A stretch of 64,000 nt of DNA from Parasponia andersonii. Lineage: Eukaryota; Streptophyta; Magnoliopsida; Rosales; Cannabaceae. The notes beneath the pieces were generated by a model. The model saw only the letters and a list, made by a program, of their open reading frames with translations. It was not told the origin of the DNA and ran no database searches. The stretch covers positions 93,444-157,443 of the forward strand of contig JXTB01000525.1 of the NCBI GenBank assembly GCA_002914805.1, in the 5' to 3' direction. Shown one piece after another: positions 59,382-64,000 of this stretch. The translations under genes and the position numbers were made by a program. Position 1 is the stretch's first letter, and each line of letters opens with the position of its first letter.

Positions 59382-62300
59382 ATGGCTTTGAATCAAAATC
59401 AGGAATTGCAACCCGTTATGGATTTAGAATTAGACTCACTGAGGAGGTAGCTCTGCCTCCCCGGAGGAGTGACGCTTCAACGGGTTGAGCGTCCTGCAGA
59501 CTGGTACCTTCGCCCCTGCGCCCCCGAGGGTTCTATCGTCTTGGGCAGGAAGCATCTGGACTGCCTGCGATTCCCTCTTCCTCCCCTAATTCACCAATTT
59601 TTTGCCCTAACGGGGATCCATCTGATGCAGCTGAATGCAAACGGGATTATGATTCTGATGGGGCTCTCTGCCCTGTCGGTCATCTACAACATGCATATCG
59701 ACCTGGAGGTGGTCTTTTATGCTTATAAACTCATTCTTATCCCCAAGAAGGGCTCCTACCCTACCTTCTACCTCCAGCCGCTACCTGGGTGCCAAATCTT
59801 TTGGGAATTGCCGCGGTCAGACAAACAATGGGACTCTCACGCCAGGCTTTATGCCGTTGGAGGGGCGTGGTACTCCACTTAGGTAAACGGAGAGCATTTC
59901 CAAGTCCCCTCAGTCTTCCTGCAAAGTAAGTATCAAACCATGATTTTTGGGCCTGGGTCATCTCTCGATATTATTACTCATGTTACTTTGCCCCGTGCAG
60001 CTTCAGCAGAAGAAAGCAGATTTGAACCGCACCTGTCGGCTGGGCGGCTCAAAAGCCTGGAGGGGATCATAATCTTCAACTCTCCGGGGGAATGCCGGCA
60101 CATTCAAGCCGTCCTCAACCCCCTGACGAGTAATCTGATACCCAGGATGGTCTCGTACCTTCCCTTTCCTTTGGATACCTGGGTTATCACCAAGCACCTG
60201 AGGAGTCGACTCGACGCCTCTGCCCTGAACCGATTTCGCCGGGATGAAAACGACCGGATCACCATGGTGAGTCGGCAGGTTGTGGCTTCAAGTCAGCTGG
60301 CGGGCACCAACGATCTGGTAGCGCCGTTCAATCACGAACTCGAGGAGGCCGTGAGGCTTGTGGCCGCGGAGTGCGTCAGGCTCCGCCAGGAGGAAAACGC
60401 CGCCCCCAAAAGGGTTATAGGTAAGTCTATTTTTAAATCTTTGAATCCTTGTGGGTCGGGCCACGTCCGCAGACTAATCTTGTTGTTTATTTTTCACAGA
60501 ATCTGAGATGGGCCCGTCAGCCGGCCCCTCTCCCATCAAAGGGAGTGCCACGGCATCAAAATCTCAAGCCAAGGCGTCTGCTGGCCGGCGCCTCATGGCA
60601 CATTCGGGAGGAGCAAAATCAGCGGTTCCCCGCTCTGGCGCCGGCGGGTCTCCACCCGGGGGTCCGTCTGCCCATCTGATCATGCGCGGGGAAGTAACGA
60701 CGCCAAGCCCGACTGGGGGGTCTGCAGCAGCGGTCTCTCCTACCCCTGACTCCGGTTCGAAATCGAGCACTGTTAGCCTCGGTGGAGAGTTCGCCGAGCT
60801 CAGTGGGGGAGTTCCAAGACTGAAATCCAGACTCTCCTCCCCTCCTCCGGTCCCTACAAAGCGACAATGCGAGGTCGGCTCATCAAATGAGGAAGAGAGC
60901 CAGGTGGAGAAGAGGGGCAGGGTCGTCCTTTCATCCGATAGTGATGATGATGGGGCGACACTGACCCTTCTAAGGAGGAAGCGGTCAGTACGCAGCGGCC
61001 AGTACAGAGGAGGTGCACCGCCTCCCACCGCACTCGACGGCGTTCTTGACGGCTCCGTGCCTTCCTCCGTCCCTATCGCTCCTGCTCTGGAGGCGTGCCC
61101 GGCAGACGGAGAGGACGCCCTTATGACTGTAGAGGAGGGGCCGCATTCCCCAGGCGTGGATGATGCTCAAAGGGATGATCAAGCCACGGAGCCGGAGCTG
61201 GAAACCCTTACTCTAGAGAATGTCAAGCTTGTCACCACCCACACTCTCGCGCAGGTTTGCTACACTTGGTGCTTTTATGTTTTTTTTTTTTAACGTCTTT
61301 GATAAATGCCGACCCCCCCCCTTTGTTGCTTAACTTGCAGCTGTCCGCCATCCGGTCCTTCTATTTTGCTCGCGTCAAAGATCTGACCGAAGAGCTGAGC
61401 TCTCGTTCTGCACTAGCCGAGCGCAGCGAGGCCGCCCTCGCCGAATTGAGATCTAACTTCGATGTATATTGGGGCCTCGAGGAAGCGAGGGTTAGCAACG
61501 CGGTGGCGCACGCCATGAGTGTTCAGAGAGCCAAAAGCGAGGAGCTAGCTACAAGATTAGCTCAGGCGGAGGCCGACAGGCTTGCCTAATCCGAAGCCGC
61601 CAGGTTGGCTCAGGGCGAGCTGAGGATCAAAGAGCAAGAGCTCCAGAGTACGGGGGCAGAGATGGGACTGGCCTTCATCGCTCGAGACTAGGCTGTTGAA
61701 GATGCCAAGGAAGCGAGGAAAGCCGAGGCGGCAGCCAAGCTAGACGCTCATGCTCTGCAACGCAGACTTGATCAGTCCCACGAGGTAAATCGATATCTCT
61801 TTCTGGACCATAAAAATCTGATGGGTGCTCAGGTAGAGACATCTCATAAACATTGCGCAGACCTTGCTGGTATTAATTCTTTATTGGTCGACTTATCGCA
61901 GCGATAGACAGAACTCAGATTGGCGGCACTGAAGGATAGACTGGCGGATGCGGAGAAGTTAAAAACAAGGTACCAGAAGCAGGTGGATGTTCTTTCTACG
62001 GAAAGTTATAGGTCTGGCTGGGAGAATAGAGAATTTGAAAACCATGCTGAGGTGGTGATGCCAGACCAATTTGATGATCAGAAAGGCGTCGAGAGGGACC
62101 ACTACTCTATCAAGCACTACATGCAGTAGCTCGAGGATGAGATCAGAATTATATACCCATCTGACATGCTGGAGATGCTTGCTGTGGAAAAGGATGGGCC
62201 CTCTACATCTGCCCCCAGTGCCGCAGAGCTTATCCCTGCTTCTAGTCCGCCAGATCGAACTCCAGAAGCCCCGGTCATTCAGCCTAGCCTCGGGGTCTCA

Positions 62301-62423
62301 ATCAGTGAAGGGTCTGGCACGGTCGTCGTATCTAGTGATGAATCTGATCCGGCCACGCCACCCTTCTCCGAGACCGGTCCAAGTGTTGGGGTTAGCCGCG
62401 CCTCCTCGGACGGAGGTAACTAG
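59382..62423 (+). pseudogene. Four-exon retroelement gag-like protein (PF04195-like), readable but for six in-frame stops
   Basis: Exons by frame and GT-AG borders: 59,382-59,925, 60,001-60,420, 60,500-61,254, 61,341-62,423; the frame is kept across all three introns (phases 1, 1, 0). The start ATG 59,382 follows a C/T-rich leader. Exon 1 has the PF04195-type block 'LCLPGGVTLQRVERPADWYL' ... 'FPLPPLIHQFFALTGIHLMQ' ... 'LMGLSALSVIYN'. Exon 2 has 'WVITKHLRSRLDASALNRF'. Exon 3 is a disordered Ser/Pro/Gly-rich linker with basic 'PTKRQCEV' and acidic 'SSDSDDDGATL'. Exon 4 is a long Ala/Glu/Arg-rich coiled coil ('ERSEAALAEL', 'KEARKAEAAAKLDAH') and a Ser/Pro tail. In-frame stops: TAG 59,448, TAG 59,880, TAA 61,587, TAG 61,689, TAG 61,905, TAG 62,127; no frameshift. 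Same layout as 4,432-6,309. Role unproven; gag-like is inferred. Confidence 0.75.
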
Positions 62424-63228
62424 GACCCCCAATTCTATATATTTGTAAGGATAATCGTTCATTGTAACCCTTCGAATAAATGATAAAGGATGCCCCATCA
62501 TTTTTAGACTGTTTTCTTTCGCCTCCAACCATTTGTTTAACTGATTGTAAGGACTCGATTTCGGGTTATTAGTGAGCCTTCCTCGGGTCATGATTACTCG
62601 GAATGGCTTAGGACATAGGGGTGCAAGCTTCGGCTCATCCGGTTTTGCAGAAGTGTAACTTTCGTTATAACTTGTTTTGGCAGAGTTCGACCCTCGCGTG
62701 TGGCTAGATTTCTCCGACCCCAAATGGGACCGTGCTCGGAGCCAGCTCCAGGGGTTGGTTGACCATTGTCTAGATCCGTCGTTGCAGAGGAGGAGGCTCG
62801 GGCTTGGCTCTTATCGGGAACAAATAGGGCATTATCATTCCGACGCCTCCTTAAAAGTCCGCTCTAAACCTGCGCCTTGCCAGTAGGGCTCCTGAGTATT
62901 CACCGCCATTACCCATGTACTTTGTATTTTTAGGACATAATAAATAGGCTTTAATCTTGACTCTTACTTTCATGTTTGATTTGTCTCTGGACTACTTCCA
63001 ATGGGTAGACTCCAAATTTGTTCACATCCTGACCATGTAAAGATAGATCTTTACTTGGCTAGAGTCTGTTTCCCTTTAACTTTTCATGTAGTCAAAACAA
63101 ATCTTAGGGAGGGTCCACTTCCAACGGGTGGATTCTGACCCTGCCTTCCTTTAGCTCTTCGTGTAGCTAAAAGTGTTCCTTCAGGGGTCCACTGGCTAGC
63201 TTTTTGGTTGCACGCCCCCTTTCTCTTC
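62424..63228 (+). mobile_element. 3' untranslated part of the GC-richer element
   Basis: AATAAATGATAAA at ~62,475 and 'AATAAATAGGC' at ~62,940 look like polyadenylation signals. Loose repeats occur: 'CCAATGGGTAGACTCC' (~62,999) and 'CCAACGGGTGGATTCTG' (~63,121); 'TTTCATGTAGTCAAAA' and 'CTTCGTGTAGCTAAAA'. No coding sequence recognised. Confidence 0.45.
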
Positions 63229-64000
63229 GTACGTTTTCTTAGGTCATCGACAGGTGCTTTATTGCTCGATTCGATTCCCAGAGTACGATTATTTTTCGAG
63301 GTTTGCTGGCGGATTTTCGGTGGGCAGTGATTTTTCTCTTCGCACGTTTTCTCGGGTCGTCGACGAGCGACGTGAGTCCCAAAGTGCGGGCATTTTTGAG
63401 GTCTGCTGGCAAGATTTTGTTTGCACATCAGCTTACTCTTCGCACGTTTTCTCGGGTCATCGATGAGCGACGTGAGTCCCAAAGTGCGAGCACTTTCGAG
63501 GTCTGCTAGCAAGTTTTGGCTTTGCACAGTAGTTTATCCTTCACACGTTTTTTTGGGTCGTCGACGAGCGACATGAGTCCCAAAGTGCGAGCACTTTCGA
63601 GGTCTGCTAGCAAGTTTTGGCTTTGCACAGCAGTTTACCCTTCGCACGTTTTCTCGGGTCGTCGACGAGCGATGTGAGTCCCAAAGTGCGAGCATTTTCG
63701 AGGTCTGCTGGCAAGTTTTGGCTTTGCACAGCAGTTTACCCTTCGCACGTTTTCTCGGGTCGTCGACGAGCGACGTGAGTCCCAAAGTGCGAGCATTTTC
63801 GAGGTCTGCTGGCAAGTTTTAGCTTTGCACAACAGTTTACCCTTCGCACGTTTTCTCGGGTCGTCGACGAACGACGTGAGTCCCAAAGTGCGAGCACTTT
63901 CGAGATCTGCTGGCAAGTTTTGGCTTTGCACAGTAGTTTATCCTTCGCACGTTTTCTCGGGTCGTCGACGAGCGACGTGAGTCCCAAAGTGCGAGCACTT
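63229..64000. repeat. 101-bp tandem repeat, running off the window
   Basis: Starts of the word CGCACGTTTT (or a variant) at 63,229, 63,341, 63,441, 63,542, 63,643, 63,744, 63,845 and 63,946: spacings 112, 100, 101, 101, 101, 101, 101. Each unit holds 'GGGTCGTCGACGAGCGACGT', 'GAGTCCCAAAGTGCGAGCA' and 'TTTTGGCTTTGCACAG'. The first unit is strongly diverged; from 63,441 on the copies are nearly identical. TCGTCGACGA is a perfect palindrome in most units. It lies 3' of the retroelement gene, where Tat-lineage elements are known to carry variable tandem repeats. Confidence 0.95.

Noticed and set aside
60564..61028. 154-codon minus-strand frame
   Set aside because: Mirror of the Ser/Pro/Gly-rich exon 3 on the plus strand; plus-strand splice borders and frame continuity explain it.
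63084..63987. Several minus-strand frames with repeated 'SHFGTHVARRRPEKTCEG'-type peptides
   Set aside because: They are translations of the 101-bp tandem repeat. The unit is not a multiple of three, so the same peptide appears in successive frames.
63229..64000. CRISPR-like regular spacing
   Set aside because: The whole 101-bp unit is conserved with no variable spacers, and the DNA is plant nuclear.

Overview
The window reads as nuclear DNA of a eudicot plant, in a gene-poor, repeat-filled region. It is very AT-rich apart from the last ~5.8 kb. Long ORFs are almost absent, GT-AG introns are visible, and nearly every protein homology belongs to a transposable-element protein broken by stops and frameshifts. 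I find no intact host gene, tRNA, rRNA or CRISPR. The species cannot be fixed from the sequence alone.

Layout. 1-2,630: 3' untranslated region and 3' LTR of an Athila-like Ty3/gypsy element, abutting a second LTR (2,631-~3,230) followed by a decayed multi-exon retroelement protein of the 'putative gypsy-type transposon' class (4,432-6,309). 6,310-11,070: LTR-like AT-rich DNA without genes. 11,070-23,185: about 9.6 kb of satellite DNA made of two monomer types (A ~125 bp, B ~132 bp), interrupted at 15,270-17,752 by a probable solo LTR with a 5-bp target duplication. In places the monomers follow a 7-monomer higher-order order, A-B-B-A-B-A-B, with a period of about 0.9 kb. 23,481-26,770: 3' LTR and integrase end of a minus-strand Tekay/Del-like gypsy element. 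28,334-31,064: a non-autonomous CACTA element. 31,840-32,579: two small MITEs, each inserted in (TA)n; a third copy lies at 53,200-53,435. 33,100-34,540 and 48,985-50,408: two homologous Athila-like LTRs, the second with a decayed tRNA-Asp primer-binding site. 36,049-39,749: a hAT transposon with a perfect 8-bp target duplication and a dead transposase. About 41-49 kb: a Mutator-like (MULE) region with a broken MudrA transposase, a convergent Ulp1/C48 peptidase pseudogene, a receptor-type LRR fragment between them, and a complete 406-bp TRIM inserted in the transposase gene. 57,409-57,750: a Sec23 fragment. 58,210-64,000: a GC-richer, younger-looking retroelement with a four-exon gag-like gene that is almost readable through, followed by a 101-bp tandem repeat that runs off the window.

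The parts do not form a pathway; this is a nest of insertions. One theme unites them: most damage I can assess is C-to-T or G-to-A. Catalytic and zinc-binding residues, the primer-binding site, the TRIM LTR divergence and the TAG stops of the youngest gene all fit deamination of methylated cytosine in silenced heterochromatin. The strongest candidates for something undescribed are the 7-mer higher-order satellite, the (TA)n-targeting MITE family, the MULE with its own dispersed ~18-bp repeat, and the four-exon element with the 101-bp repeat.
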